Source: Epinephelus fuscoguttatus
Taxonomy: Eukaryota > Chordata > Actinopteri > Perciformes > Serranidae
NCBI RefSeq assembly: GCF_011397635.1
Contig: NC_064752.1
Span: 4,546,607-4,610,606, forward strand
Length of the DNA: 64,000 nt
Reading direction: 5' to 3'
The notes under the pieces: model-generated
What the model saw: the letters and a program-made list of their open reading frames with translations, nothing else
Databases searched by the model: none
What the model was told of the DNA's origin: nothing
Position numbers and translations under genes: made by a program
Shown here: positions 24,297 to 36,107 of the stretch, in pieces
Layout: the number at the start of each line of letters is the position of its first letter
Position numbering within the stretch: position 1 is the stretch's first letter

Positions 24297-27200
24297 TTAT
24301 ACTCCAGGAGCTGATTCTTTCTGTGGGGTGATTTTCCACAATACATACCTTTTCAGATATCTCCTGAAAGTCTTGTCTCGTATGCCATAGATGATGGGAC
24401 TAATAGATCGCGGCAGGACCTGTACAATAATATAACAAGCGAACAGGGAGTCTGAATAATTCTTAGGGAACGCTTGCAGCAGAGCCTGTTTGAACGGGGG
24501 TTCTACATATGTTACCATACAAAGCAGCAGCTGAAACCCATGGAGGATGATTGTGTTTCTGGCCTTTGTAGCATCTTTGCTAGCTGTTTGTGCAGTGAAC
24601 AGAATTCTGAAGTAAGTGTAAAAGATAGTGACCCAAACTACAACTAGAAAAATTGAGTACAAGATATCTCTCTTCTTGATGATGAGGGGGTTTGGGAAGA
24701 CAGTTTGTGGAACACAGAAGACTCTGGAATGAAAGAAGTCCTGTGGTTCCGTGGCCAAAGTGAAGAAGAGATCAGGAAGAGCAGACCACAAAGTTGTTGT
24801 CCAGATTAAACCGATCAACATCAGTGTTCTCTTGACCGTACAGATATGCGGGTGGCGAAGGGGGAGACAGATGGCAATGAAGCACTCCACCGCCATGCAG
24901 GCCAGGTTCAGAGGGCTGTTTTCAGTGGTTAAGAGTGCAAACAGGATGAAGATGCAGCAGATTGAGACATTTATTTTGTGGAGAACGTAGCTGATGACAA
25001 ACAGGATGATGGTCACCGTCACTTGGATCGTGTCGTTAACCACCAGGTGGATGAAAAGGATGTAGCGTGGATTTATGTAGAATATCTGGAAGGTGGGAAG
25101 AAAAGCACAAATGAGGGGGAAAATAATTTTAGAAAACCTAGAGCTTTAAGTTTGAAACAGGGACACCATGCTTATGTTAAACTGGGCATATCACATACTC
25201 GTGCCAGTTGTCAGTCATTTGCGTTCAACAGCGACCTTACTTAGCTAGCTGCTTAATACCTGAACACAATAACATTGTGATTTCATCATAACAACATATT
25301 AATGGCTCTGCTTGTCTGGTACATCAGTCCCCCAGCTCAGCTGCTGCATCCACTTTCATCTGTTTATCCAGGGCTGGGTCAAGGAGGCAGCAGGCTGAGC
25401 AAGGAACTTCAGACCTCCCTCCTCCCAGAAATACTTCATCACTGTTGATGCGGCACCAAGCTGCCTATCCATCTCATATGCAGACACAGCTCTTACGTTG
25501 GTTGTACAGGGACCAGGTGGCTTGTGACACAACCCCGGTACCCTGTAAACATGCAGTACCCCCACCAGGACTCCCAGGGGGACACTGTCATAAGCCTTTT
25601 CCACGTCCACAGATCACATGTAGAGTGGACGGGGAAACTCCCATTACCCTTCCAGCAACCTGGTTCACTGTTCCACAACCAGGACTGAATCCACATTGCT
25701 CCTTCAGAATCTGAGCTTCGACAATCAGTCAGAGCCTCCTTTTCAGCACCCTGGAGTAGACTTTCCCAGGGAGGCTGAGCAGTGTGTTACCCTGATAATT
25801 GTTGCACACCCTCCGGCCCCCCTTTTTTAAAAATGGGGACCACTACACCAGCCTGCCACTCCACAGGCACTGTACCTGACCTTCAGGCAACACTGAAAAA
25901 GTGTGTCAGCCAAGACAGCCAATCAATGTCCAGAGCCTTCAGCATCTCAGGACGAATATTATCCACACCTGGAGCCTTGCCACCGAGGATGTTTTCAACT
26001 ACCTCAGTGACCTCTGCCAGGGATATGGACCAGAGTTTCCCCGAGTCTTCAGATGTTGCCTCCTCTGTGGAGGAGGCAACATCCTCCACAGAGGAGGCAA
26101 CATCTGAAGGAGGCATTTAATGGTTTGCCAGAACTTCCTCAAAGCCCATAGAAAATCCTTCTCCATAGCCTCCCCACCCAAGTTTTTGCTTTAGCAACCA
26201 CCTCAGCTGCAGGCCTTCTGGCCAACCAGTATTTGTCTGCTGCTTCAGGAGACCCCTGGGCCAGTTAAGCCCAAAAGGCCTCCTTCTTCAGCCTGACGCC
26301 CTTCTTCACCACTGGTGTCCACAAGTGGGTTCTTTAGTTGCCACCAGAACAAGCACCAACGACCTGACCACAACATTTAGCAGCCACCTCCACAATGAAG
26401 GCTTTGAACATGGACCACTCAGATTCTATGTCCCAAACCTCCCCCAAGATGCATGAGAAGTTGTTCCCGAGGTGAGAATTGAAGACCTTATTGACAGGGG
26501 CCTCAGCCAGACATTCACAGTTCACCCTCGCTACACGTTTGGCTTTACCAGGTCTATCTGGCAGCCCCCCGCCATCTGATCCAACTCACTACCAGTTGAT
26601 AATCAGTTTACAGCTCTGCTCCTTTCTTCACCTTAGTGTCCAAGATATACAGCAGCAGATCTGATGATACAACCACAAGGTGGATCATCAATTTTTGGCC
26701 GATGGTGTTCGATACCAACTACGGGTCAGGTGCTCCAAATTGCTGTTTGGTGCACAAGCACAAACAACAGTCTGAGACCTATTCTCAGCAACTCACAGTC
26801 ACATTGAGGTGACCCTCTCGTTTCCTGGGGAGAACTCCCAACACATCAGTGTTAAGTTGGGGGCTTGTGAGTTTTTCCACGCCCACTTGGTGCCTCTCAC
26901 TCTGGTCAACCCCAGAAAAGTTTCAAAAGTGCTACACACAGTGCTGTGTGTAGAGGTGAGCCCAACCAGCTTTGTTTCCTTCCCTGCCAGATAAATGATG
27001 TTCCACATCCCTGGAGTCAGTCTTGGATGCTAGGGGGCAGCACGCCTTGGTTCCCGCCCCTGCCTGCCACCTGGCACACACTGCAATGTGCTGGGCACTG
27101 CGAACGGGCCCCATGACCCAAGGTCATATTTTGGTGCACGCAGTAGTACACAGAATACCCAGTATGTAGATTGATGTACATAATATGGAGCCAACGTTCA

Positions 27201-27882
27201 GAAGCAAAAATTCCCTCTGGAAGCTTTTGGCCATGCACAGTTTACAAGATAAAGCTCAATGAGCTTATTGGCGTGTGAGTCAGTCACACTTTAGGGACTG
27301 CAAATGAAACTCCCGAGCAGAAAGACCCACGGCTTCCAGGTCAGATAAAACAGCAACAGAGAGGGTGTTTTGTAAAAGATGAAGATGGTGTGTTGGCGTT
27401 GCTCTACTGTTGTAGAATTTGTGAATTGAAACACATCCAACATGTTAACGTACCTTTGACAGCATCACCCACACATGCCTATGATCTGGATGAGGACAAA
27501 GCAAACTGTATTTTGGCTTAAAGAGCAATAGATGTTTTTCAGTTTTATTGCCTGTTCAGGCCTGTTGCCATTTGGGAAAGTGTTTGTATTGTGTGATAAG
27601 TCAGTGTTTGAAATGTTCTTTGTTTTTATAATTATAACAGTGGTGTGATGGATACGTCACCTGCTCCTGATTGGTTCGGACAAAACAAAGCAAAAATAAT
27701 CCCACACAGTAAAGAATATGAACATGATGTAAGGTTGAATTACTGAAGTTAGAGGAATGATAGATTTTTCTGATTATCAGACTTGAAGTTGTTCACATTC
27801 AGATTTCTGATACCAGATTAACCAAACACAAAACTAATCTAAACTACTACAGTAAAAATGTTTCTTTTATATATGTATTTCT

Positions 27883-27936
<54 letters not shown>

Positions 27937-28558
27937 GTATATATATTTAAGCAATATCACACAAGAGAGAGTGATGTCGGCCTCGTGCCTATGACCGAAT
28001 CACAGCCGTGACGATTTACGAGTATAACATCACGAGCTCGAGTGTGATATTGCTTTTATACAACAGTTCGACGGTTAAATAAGCAAGGCTGATTAAGAAA
28101 TGTTGAAAAATGAGGACAAAATAGATAATTTTAGCATTTTTTTTGTCTTCCGCCAACAAAGATAGTTCCCTCAGGACTCCGCTGTCACCGTTGCTATGTA
28201 ACACAGACATGGTGCGCCAGGCACTTACTCTTTATACACATTTATCTGCACATTTCCATTAATTGTGCAGCCAGTGAAATAATTCTCTGGTGACTGCATG
28301 GTGGACCATCGCTTCACAGGTACAGCCGACTCTGCCTTCTGATCTAACAGTATGTTGCTTTTCTCCAAGTCATTGAGCTCCGCTGATGAAACACTGACAA
28401 ACCTGGATATGTGCTCAGATGGATTCAGCTTCTCCTCTGCCTCATCTTCCTCTGATGACCATTCATAGTTCAATTCAAAACTTATTTTAGGAAATAAATC
28501 CATACAATGCAACTGCTGACCTAACTGACACAGTGAAAAACCGTGATGTTGTACTCCA

Positions 28559-28606
<48 letters not shown>

Positions 28607-28829
28607 GACATATATAAATACAGATACACATATACACACACACACACATTAGTTCCTACATGTCAAATGAATATCAGACCTGGTGTTTGCAGAAGGTTTG
28701 AATGAGGCCTCCATTGATGTAGTTGATGAAGATCCCGAGAAGCACAACAATCACATTCTTGGTCACAGCTTTAGTGAGGGAGTCTCGAGACTGTACAACC
28801 ACAGTCACATTGGCAGATGATGTGTTCAT
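24297..28829 (-). CDS. odorant receptor 131-2-like gene D, intact
   Basis: Exon 1 is 28680-28829 (50 codons, MNTSSANVT to KHQ). Exon 2 is 24297-25085 (262 codons plus stop, ending QKESAPGV). The junction is phase 0 and the protein 312 residues. It shares NDTIQVT and the LRHPHICTVKRT type with A and C. It differs in ILYSIFLVVVW and in VEPPFKQ, where B and C have VAPLIKQ and E/F have VEPPVKQ. MAVECFIAIC and SPIIYGIRDKTFRRYL are kept. The intron (25086-28679) carries the most complete LINE fragment of the three copies and a separate transposon piece. The promoter at 30788-30852 is intact in sequence. Confidence 0.88.
25330..27115 (-). mobile_element. LINE fragment in intron of D, longest copy
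   Basis: On the minus strand it reads, in order, GEAMEKDF..RKFWQTIK (about 26181-26130), LGGKAPGVDNIRPEMLKALD (about 25980-25920) and DVEKAYDSVPLGVL (about 25610). These are consecutive blocks of a fish LINE reverse transcriptase with the usual upstream linker. Several frame breaks make it non-functional. Unlike the A and C copies it keeps the blocks around 25755-26205 and 26440-26660. Confidence 0.78.
26047..26109. repeat. perfect 25-base palindrome arms inside the D LINE
   Basis: The arm at 26047-26071 is exactly complementary to 26085-26109, with a 13-base loop that is itself another copy of the repeated GGAGGCAACATCC unit. It lies in the Glu/Ser-rich linker of the LINE. Confidence 0.95.
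27886..27935. repeat. (TC)n microsatellite
   Basis: Nearly perfect CT run in the D intron, next to the D-specific transposon piece. Confidence 0.95.
27951..28562 (-). mobile_element. unassigned DNA transposon end with coding remnant, D only
   Basis: Absent from the matching positions of A and C. The left tip is a hairpin: GCAATATCACAC (27951-27962) is complementary to 28042-28053, and TTAA directly precedes it (27947-27950). On the minus strand, 28225 to about 28555 is open and ends YFTGCTINGNVQINVYKE. Upstream of that it has an acidic stretch (EWSSEEDEAEEKL) and SSAELNDLEK. This looks like the C-terminal exon of a transposon protein followed by its terminal sequence. The right side dissolves into a TA microsatellite (28562-28602). 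Family not recognised. Confidence 0.45.
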
Positions 28830-30787
28830 CTTTCAAAGCTGAAAAGAAAAGATTTTAAAAAAGCTTCAGAGATAAATAGATGTTCACAGCAATTATAGAC
28901 AGTGAGCCTTATTTCAAGGATTTCAACTCCACTTTTCTCGTTAAACGGTGCATAATCTGTTCACAAATAAGGAGCAAAGGGGCAGAGGTTGTATTCAGGT
29001 GCGTAATGGAATGATATTAACAGTGCGGATTCAACAATTGGAGAAGCTTGTGGTTTTCTGCAGAGAGTAATGCAGTAAGAGCAGTGATGTCACTGCAGCA
29101 AATATGGTGGGACATTATAGAAGCAAAACTAAAAGCTGTAGTTTGAAACTTGACAGAAGAAACAGAACTAAACTTTCAGCTTTTAAAATAATTAAGTTCC
29201 TCTTCTCCTTGTTCATAAATGTGCGTAGTGTCTCTCTTAATGGGGAGTTTGACAGCAGCTCTGCTCTGATCTCTGCTATTTTCACAGATTTTAATCATAT
29301 TAATATTTTCTTTATTAATGATGTATTTTTTTTAACCTTTCACAACACATCCATGCCCCTGTGTGTGTAAAAAGTAGAGTGTGTGTGTAACAACAGGTTC
29401 CTGTTTCACTGTCAGGAGCACAATAATGCCTGTAACAATTACCAGGCAATGTGTTGCTTTAGCAAAGCTTTTCTTCAGACTTCACAGTAGGAACAGAGGG
29501 GTTAGCACTGCTGGAATATCAGTGGAACAATTATGGACAGAAAAACCACAGTTTCAACCTCTCCAGTCTAACCACTGAGTAGACTGCAGAGGGTCTGACG
29601 AAAAACACACTAACCATTTAGAGTCTTGTTGCATGGCTGTAGTTCAGTAATAATCAAGGGCCACTGACACTGTTCGGACTGGAAAAACGTATTCAAAATC
29701 CAAATTCCAATAGTATTCTTCTCTGTCATGCAACACAGTGGGGACATTGACTAAACTGAAGTTTGAATCATTTAATTATCGTCTTCTTTTTGGGCCAAAA
29801 CACTTTCAAGTGTAAATAATATATTTGGTTCCTGATTTATACTGTTTTATCTCTTTTAAAGTGACCATTGATGATGGAAAAAAAGAAAAACATCATTATA
29901 ACAGCTGATATATAACTTTTTGTCAGTCGTGTGTCTTTATATTTCCATCATAACATTGACAGTAAACAGAGATAAAGACAGGAAGGGTGATAAATCCATA
30001 ATGCCGTTCATGTCTCGATTTTAAAGCCCCTGAAAACAGTTTACAAATCATACTCCATTTGTGTTTCATAATCTAATATCAGAAGCTGAGACGTCAGACT
30101 CACATCTGGTTAGCACTAAAATTATGAGCTTCATTACAGCCAAAGGTAGATAGTTTAAACAAAACATTTTCCCAAATTGTCAGAGGGAACAAGACACTGT
30201 CGGACATTCAGAGCTGGTGTTGTGAGTTCAGTGTTTTTATGGATAATTCAGCATGAAGCCCCGCAATGACAACAGAGACACAAGAAAGAAGTCCTCATTT
30301 CATCATCTGATGAAAAGCTAAAAGCAAATATGTAACTTTTGTAATAATATTAGATGCATTTACAATCATACAATTGAAGTTTGATAGTGAAAAGAACAAG
30401 AGTTTTTGTTATTTAATGATTTTGCATATAGTTTTTGTAGTCTGTACACTTGCCAAACACTCATAAAATTCTCACATTAAAGCTGAGTTAAAATTCTAAT
30501 AGCTATATATTACTTATTTTGTTTTCAATACTTTTTTATAGGATTAACCATAAAGTCATGTCTCCTTGTTTTAGTTTGGAATAAATTTCTTTTTCGTCCA
30601 TTGAACTGATTTAAAACTATGCTGTGAGAATCAGGGAAGTGAAAATATCAAATGTCAGCAGGTAGAAAAGGATCACATTGAACAATCCTAAAAAACACAG
30701 GAGAAAAATTCACCACAGACAGGCCTGTGTAGTGGAGTCAGAACACAGTTCAAAGCTGTCAAGTAGTTCACAGCAGGTAGTGCTTAC
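28830..30787 (-). other. 5' leader intron of D
   Basis: Related to 2915-5367 but with deletions and different indels. The part from 30023 on is also the left part of the E/F duplication unit. No gene seen. Confidence 0.5.
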
Positions 30788-30852
30788 CTCAGTTAATGCT
30801 TAGAGACCAGGACACCAACAATATGACTCCAGGAAATCACAAACTTTATATG
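30788..30852 (-). promoter_or_regulatory. core promoter and non-coding 5' exon of D
   Basis: CATATAAAGT on the minus strand (about 30844-30851), leader, and donor CTGAG/GTAAGC (boundary 30788/30787), identical in layout to A. A short (TG)6 lies upstream. Confidence 0.65.
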
Positions 30853-31203
30853 AGGTGTGGTGGCAAATGTCCCTGGACTCCCTGTGTGTGTGTGTTAACA
30901 TGTTGAGGTGTTCATGCAAACAAGAGTAGTTGGTGTGTTTTATAAAAAGTTGCAAATCTACAGTGGCCCCATCATAAATATGGGAAACTAAATGTAAAAG
31001 TGTCAGCTTCAGTAAACAAACACAGCTTTGACATGTTTATGTAATATTCAACATATCAGGGACTAGATTATGTGACTGAATTGTAACAGGAAATTTGAAA
31101 AAATAATCAACTGTAAGTATTTTTTCAGTGTGTTAATACATCAAAAATGGTGTCTGTGATTCTGTAGAAAGATCATTGATAATCGAACTCAAAATCCAAA
31201 CAC

Positions 31204-31393
31204 ATGGGGCGTTGGTAGCGTAGTGGATAGTGCTGGTGCCCAGTGTACAGAGGCATCGCCTATAGCGGCCGCGGGTTCTAATCCAGCTTGCGGCCCTTTG
31301 CTGCATGTCAGTCCCCACTCTCTCTCTGTCTCCCCATTTCACTTTCTGTCCTGTCAATAAAGGCAAAAAGCCCATAAAAATAATCTTTAAAAA
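31204..31393 (+). mobile_element. tRNA-derived SINE, unit 1
   Basis: The head has an A-box-like GTAGCGTAGTGG and a B box that here reads GGTTCTAATCC. The body has CCCTTTGCTGCATGTC and ends in an A-rich tail. It is flanked by a 13-base direct repeat AAAATCCAAACAC (31191-31203 and 31394-31406). Confidence 0.92.
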
Positions 31394-31884
31394 AAAATCC
31401 AAACACGATGTGACATTACATCAGTAACAACCACACTTATTTTAAGCCAAGCTGTAGCGTTTTTTTCCTAAACCTACCCACATGCTTCCCTTGCCTAAGG
31501 TTAAGGAAGTAAAAATAACTTTGAAGTGTTTTACATATGTTATAAGTTTATTTAAAAAAAGACTATATCCATGTAACAAGCAGAAACTATATATTATCTG
31601 TGAAAACGAAAGTGTATTTTGAAAAGACACGTGACAAGTGTAAATTGACACGTCCTTGAATATCCAAAAATGATGCAGGAAGCTTCACATGGTGCTGACG
31701 AGTTGGGATGAGAACTTGTTTTAACACACCATTAGTTAAAGAACTGTTATGCCATAAATTCATTTTCCACAACAAAAATTTACGAATTCAGTCAGAGTAA
31801 CTAAATTATGACCAAACGTACTGTCGATTCTAACTCAGAGTAAAGTCAAACAAATAATCAGTTTTAGGATCTGACTCCATGTAA

Positions 31885-32307
31885 GAGCCCGTACACATGG
31901 CACGTCTATAACCGTCTGGAAAACACAAGTTCGGGAGCTGGATGCTACTAGAGTATGGAGGCAGGTTGCATCTAAGGTTGCTCAGCAACCAGATCCAGCA
32001 CTGTATCATAGCCTTTTTTTAGTCCGCGGGACAGATGTAAAGCTCTGGGTAGCCCTGCAGTAAAATGATCTACTCCTTCTCCATAGTCATCTATAGTTAG
32101 CTATTTACAGAAGAAGGGAACGATCTCTGCCGGCTATGGTTAGTTGTTCCTTGTCAAATGACATGCAGCGCGTGCTGCTGGGTTACAGAAGTTGAACTCT
32201 CATCTCAAAGTGCAGCATTGTTCTGGCTTTTGAGCACGCCTGGCGGGTGTCTACATAGAAAACAGTGGATTTAAGGGTGCAAAAAATACGCCATGTGTAC
32301 GAACCCC
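31885..32307. mobile_element. PIF/Harbinger-type MITE directly after gene E
   Basis: Inverted tips GAGCCCGTACACATGGC and, complementary at the right, GGGGTTCGTACACATGGC. It is flanked by TAA on both sides (31882-31884, 32308-32310), the three-base target typical of PIF/Harbinger. It has no coding capacity. Its right end lies 24 bases from the stop codon of E, so it supplies most of the 3' untranslated region. Confidence 0.8.
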
Positions 32308-32331
32308 TAATGCTTTTGAAAGTTTTTGAAA

Positions 32332-33855
32332 TTATTGAACTGATTGTTTCTGTGGGCTCATTGAACAAAACACATACCTTTTCAGATACTTCCTGAAAGT
32401 CTTGTCTCGTATGCCATAGATGATGGGACTAATAGATCGCGGCAGGACCTGAACAATAATATAACAAGCGAACAGGGTGTCTGGATAATTCTTAGGAAAC
32501 GCTTGCTGCAGAGCCTGTTTTACTGGGGGTTCTACGTATGTTGCCATACAAAGCAGCAGCTGAAACCCATGGAGGATGATTGTGTTTCTGGCCTTTTTAG
32601 CATCTTTGCTAGCTGTTTTAGCAGTGAACAGAATTCTGAAGTAAGTGTAAAAAATTACAAACCAAACGATTACCAGATACACAATATAGGTAATATCTCT
32701 CTTTTTGATAATCTGGGGATTTCGAAGGCAGTTTCTGAGACAGAAGACTCTGGAATGAAAGAAGTCCAGTGGCTCTGTGGCCAAAGTGATGAAGAGATCA
32801 GGAAGGACTGACAACATGCTTGTCACCCAGATTAAACCAATCAGCATCAACGTTCTTTTGACTGTACAGAGCTGCACGTGGCGAAGGGGGAGACAGATGG
32901 CGATGTAGCACTCCACCGCCATGCAGGCCAGGTTCAGAGGGTGTTTTCAGTGGCGAAAAGAGCAATCAGGATGAAGATGCAACAGACAGAAACATTTATT
33001 TTGTAGAGGATGTAGCTGATGATGAACAGCATAACAGTCAGCATCACTTGGATCATGTCGTTGACCACCAGGTGAATAAAAAGGATGTAGCGTGGATTCG
33101 TGTAGAAGATCTAGAGGGTGGGAAGAAAAGCACATGAAAAAAAGTAAAGGTTTGTCCTACAGTAAATGTGGAACTGCAGTACAAAAATACCAACACCTGA
33201 ATCACTACTTCAAAACAGCAAATATCAGCTTGGCGATCACATTAACTTTATGTTGGTTTCAGTTTTTACAGTCTCCTTAAATTATTTATATGTGGTTACC
33301 TTTAGAGCATAAATAAGGATTGAACAGCATGACAGTATGTATTGAGAGGCAATATAAACTCTGAACTCTGAACTTGGCTGAAAAATTTCTGGGTGGAACT
33401 CGTGCTTGTGAACTTTGGTTCCACATCTCGTGCATAAATCTACATACCATATACTCAGAATGTGGCTACTGGCACTGAACAGTGACTCATGTATTGTATC
33501 ATTGTATGAACTGTTGAAGCCCTGTCATGAATCAGGACCCCCAGTATTTGGATTATGTAGCCCGGAAAAGACTTGAATCAGCGGTGTATACCTCTTGCTG
33601 TTTGCAAATATAAGAGTCGGATCGGATTGGGAACAGGGGAGAAAAAGCATATTTCTGTAGTGCATTTGATATTTGTGTTTACGTGTAATTAAAGGAAAGT
33701 CATACCTGGTGTTTACGAAAAGTGTGAATGAGGCCTGCATTGATATAGTTGATGGAGATGCTAAGAACCACGACAATCACATTCTTGGTCACAGCCTTAG
33801 TGAAGGAGTCCCGATATGCGATGACCACAGTCACATTGGCAGATGACACGTTCAT
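32332..33855 (-). pseudogene. odorant receptor 131-2-like gene E, frameshifted
   Basis: Exon 1 is 33706-33855 (50 intact codons, MNVSSANVTVVIAYRD to KHQ). Exon 2 is 32332-33110, acceptor CCCTCTAG/ATC. Against its twin F, one G is missing from the run near 32938-32941, at ENTPLNL after helix 2-3. The frame then reads ENTL and stops, giving about 108 residues instead of 310. Downstream, two small losses (one A and two C, near 32725-32735) cancel and change FCLRETAFRNP to FCLRNCLRNP. The first break alone inactivates it. Intron 595 bases. Promoter candidate 35086-35150. Confidence 0.85.
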
Positions 33856-35085
33856 CTCCTGAAACCTGAAGATCCAACAAAGGAAAAAGCATAATTATAG
33901 AGTGCGAGGAATCACATTATTGACCCACATATGAGACAGTCCCCTCAAATTTAAGACCACAGGAACCTGGGAAAAAAACATTATCATTCACACTTATTGT
34001 TAAAAGTTAGACATTTAGTATGATTTTTTTTATATAAATGACATAGTAAAATACATAGTAAAAACAAAAGGTTTGTTAAACTGAGGAAAAACGGTTTTGT
34101 TACACTCTTGTAGAAATAATTATTATATCCCATCAGTGCATCACTACTCATTACAATATGATGGATGGCTGTGAATCTCTGATTAACACAATTTAACCTG
34201 GATCATGACAATTTCCACAGTTACTTTCACTCATTTACATATATATATACATATTTATTTAATTTGATATAATTTTATTGTATATATTTAAAACTTTAAT
34301 TGATACTGCAGTTCAAATGTAAAAACACCCTCAATGTATTCATTTCTTTCCAACAGTGAGAAACAGAAGCACTCACCTTAGGGTCAGGGTGTCAACTTGA
34401 AAGATAAATATCAAAGTATTGTTTTTTGTAATTAAAGTGCATGTATGAAAATTTTAGCTGTTAACATGTGGGATCAAAAGAACATAACTTGTCTGTGTGA
34501 CTCCCAAACTGTCATAAAAAATAATCTGATTAAGAATTAAAAGTATAGCATACACATCTACCTTTGATAAGAAGTGAATCCTTCAATTAAATGATTGCTC
34601 TTTTAAATTGTATCATAGTTGTGGCATTCAAGGTCCTTCAAACAGCAGATGCATAAACTGTTTTGCTATTAATATATATATATATATATTTTTTTTGTAG
34701 AATTAAGTGTCATGTTTTGTCAAATTGTTGATGTTTGAGTTTTTAATCAAACTGTTATCTTCTGGTTGTTTGATCCAGCACACAGATTTGTATTCTGGGA
34801 ACCTGGGTGAGAGAATTTAAAGTACAAAATGTCCTGCAACAGAGAAAAAAAACTCCAGTAAAACACACTCAGATGATTTTATCACTTCATTCTGTAGAGA
34901 CTGACACTACACAACCAACCAGGACCAATTTGGGTAAATACGGTTTATGTGTCAGTAGGTACAGAACAGTTCAAAGCAACATGAATGAATTATTAAGCAG
35001 TTTAATGTTGTCATTACAATTCTAGCCCTAACCCATTCATTTCTACTGTCACATATATGAAGCCACATGACTGCACAGTACTCAC

Positions 35086-35150
35086 CTCACTGCATTCAGT
35101 CCAGATCACCAACAATGTTGATTTGGAAAAGCTATGACTTTATATATATA
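35086..35150 (-). promoter_or_regulatory. core promoter and non-coding 5' exon of E
   Basis: The minus strand carries TATATAAAGTCAT (about 35133-35145). The following leader contains AACATTGTTGGTGATCTGG, aligning with that of A, and ends at donor GTGAG/GTGAGT (boundary 35086/35085). It is absent from the F unit. Confidence 0.6.
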
Positions 35151-35214
35151 TATATATATGTGCTTCGGTGGGCAATCATTCAGGATTCAGGGGTGTGCGT
35201 ATCTATCTTTAGAT

Positions 35215-35216
<2 letters not shown>

Positions 35217-35268
<52 letters not shown>
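35217..35268. repeat. (TG)n microsatellite upstream of the E promoter
   Basis: About 26 TG repeats. The matching repeat in unit 2 (42481-42522) directly abuts the promoter deletion. Confidence 0.97.
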
Positions 35269-35269
<1 letters not shown>

Positions 35270-35600
35270 ATGCCTTTAGAAGTATCAAAGTAAAGGAGTA
35301 AATATGTGCACATGCTAAACAAAATTTTTACATTTTACTAAAAATGGAAGGAGTTTCTGTCTGTTAGGTGTCTAGGGGGGAAAAATCGATAGAGCGATAT
35401 TTTGCGTGGTAATATTGTATCAATACACAGATGTCAAGTATTGATCTTTTACTATATACATAGTTCATCTTTGCAAATACACATTTTAATACAACGTTTG
35501 GTACTACAACAATAAAATCAGTTGCTTTTTCGGTCCACTAGATGGTGCTGATGTTTTTTTTTTTTCCTGGTGAGGTCAGCAGAGGTCTCAGTTGGCGCCA

Positions 35601-35780
35601 TTTCAGAATCAGAATCAGAATCAGAAATACTTTTTTGATCCCCGAGGGGAAATTATTTGCGTTACAGGTGCTCCTTGCAAGAGTGGAAAGATAAGTGAAA
35701 ATGTAAGAAATTTAACAAGATTATTTACAAATATATAGTTCAAATAAACAGGATTATTAACAAAAAATAATAATTATATA

Positions 35781-35812
<32 letters not shown>

Positions 35813-36100
35813 CAACCTAAATCGCTAATACACAGAATATATACAGTCAAGGTAAAATGGGGTTATTGCACAAGTTAAATTATTGCATATGTTGACAGTA
35901 GGTGAAATAGTCACAGGGCCACTCAGAGGGAGGAGTTGTACAGTTTGATGGCCACAGGCTGGAATGATTTCCTGTGGCGCTCAGTGGTACATTTAGGTGG
36001 TATGAGTCTCTGACTCAAAGTACTCTTGTGCCTGACCAGCACATGGTGGAGTGGGTGTGAGACATTGTCCAAGATAGTTCGTAGGCAGGAAGTTCATCAA
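35601..36100 (-). mobile_element. LINE 3'-end fragment, unit 1
   Basis: The minus strand near 36040-35930 reads HKSTLSQRLIPPKCTTERHR then KSFQPVAIKLYN and a stop, a typical reverse transcriptase C-terminus. A 3' tail follows, ending in tandem GATTCT units (plus strand AGAATCAGAATC near 35605), the usual end of a common fish LINE. A TA microsatellite lies inside (about 35775-35812). Confidence 0.65.
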
Positions 36101-36107
36101 AACAAAG

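Noticed and set aside
26047-26109. Hairpin considered as a transcription terminator or microRNA precursor
   Set aside because: The arms are built from a repeated LINE coding block, no T-run follows, and nothing supports processing. Reported only as a palindrome.
28016-28210. 64-codon minus-strand frame next to the D-specific transposon protein tail
   Set aside because: It begins after the stop of the neighbouring frame, covers the terminal hairpin, and has no recognisable composition. Treated as non-coding end of the element.
31206-31275. tRNA-like sequence with A and B boxes (also 38659 and 12990-13077)
   Set aside because: The cloverleaf arms do not pair properly, each is followed by a shared SINE body and A-rich tail, and each has target site duplications. 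These are SINE heads, not tRNA genes.
33706-33776. Alternative start for receptor E/F at an upstream in-frame position of exon 2
   Set aside because: In E and F an in-frame TAG lies at the exon 2 acceptor, so exon 2 cannot start translation upstream of ATCTTC. The exon 1 join is the only consistent reading.
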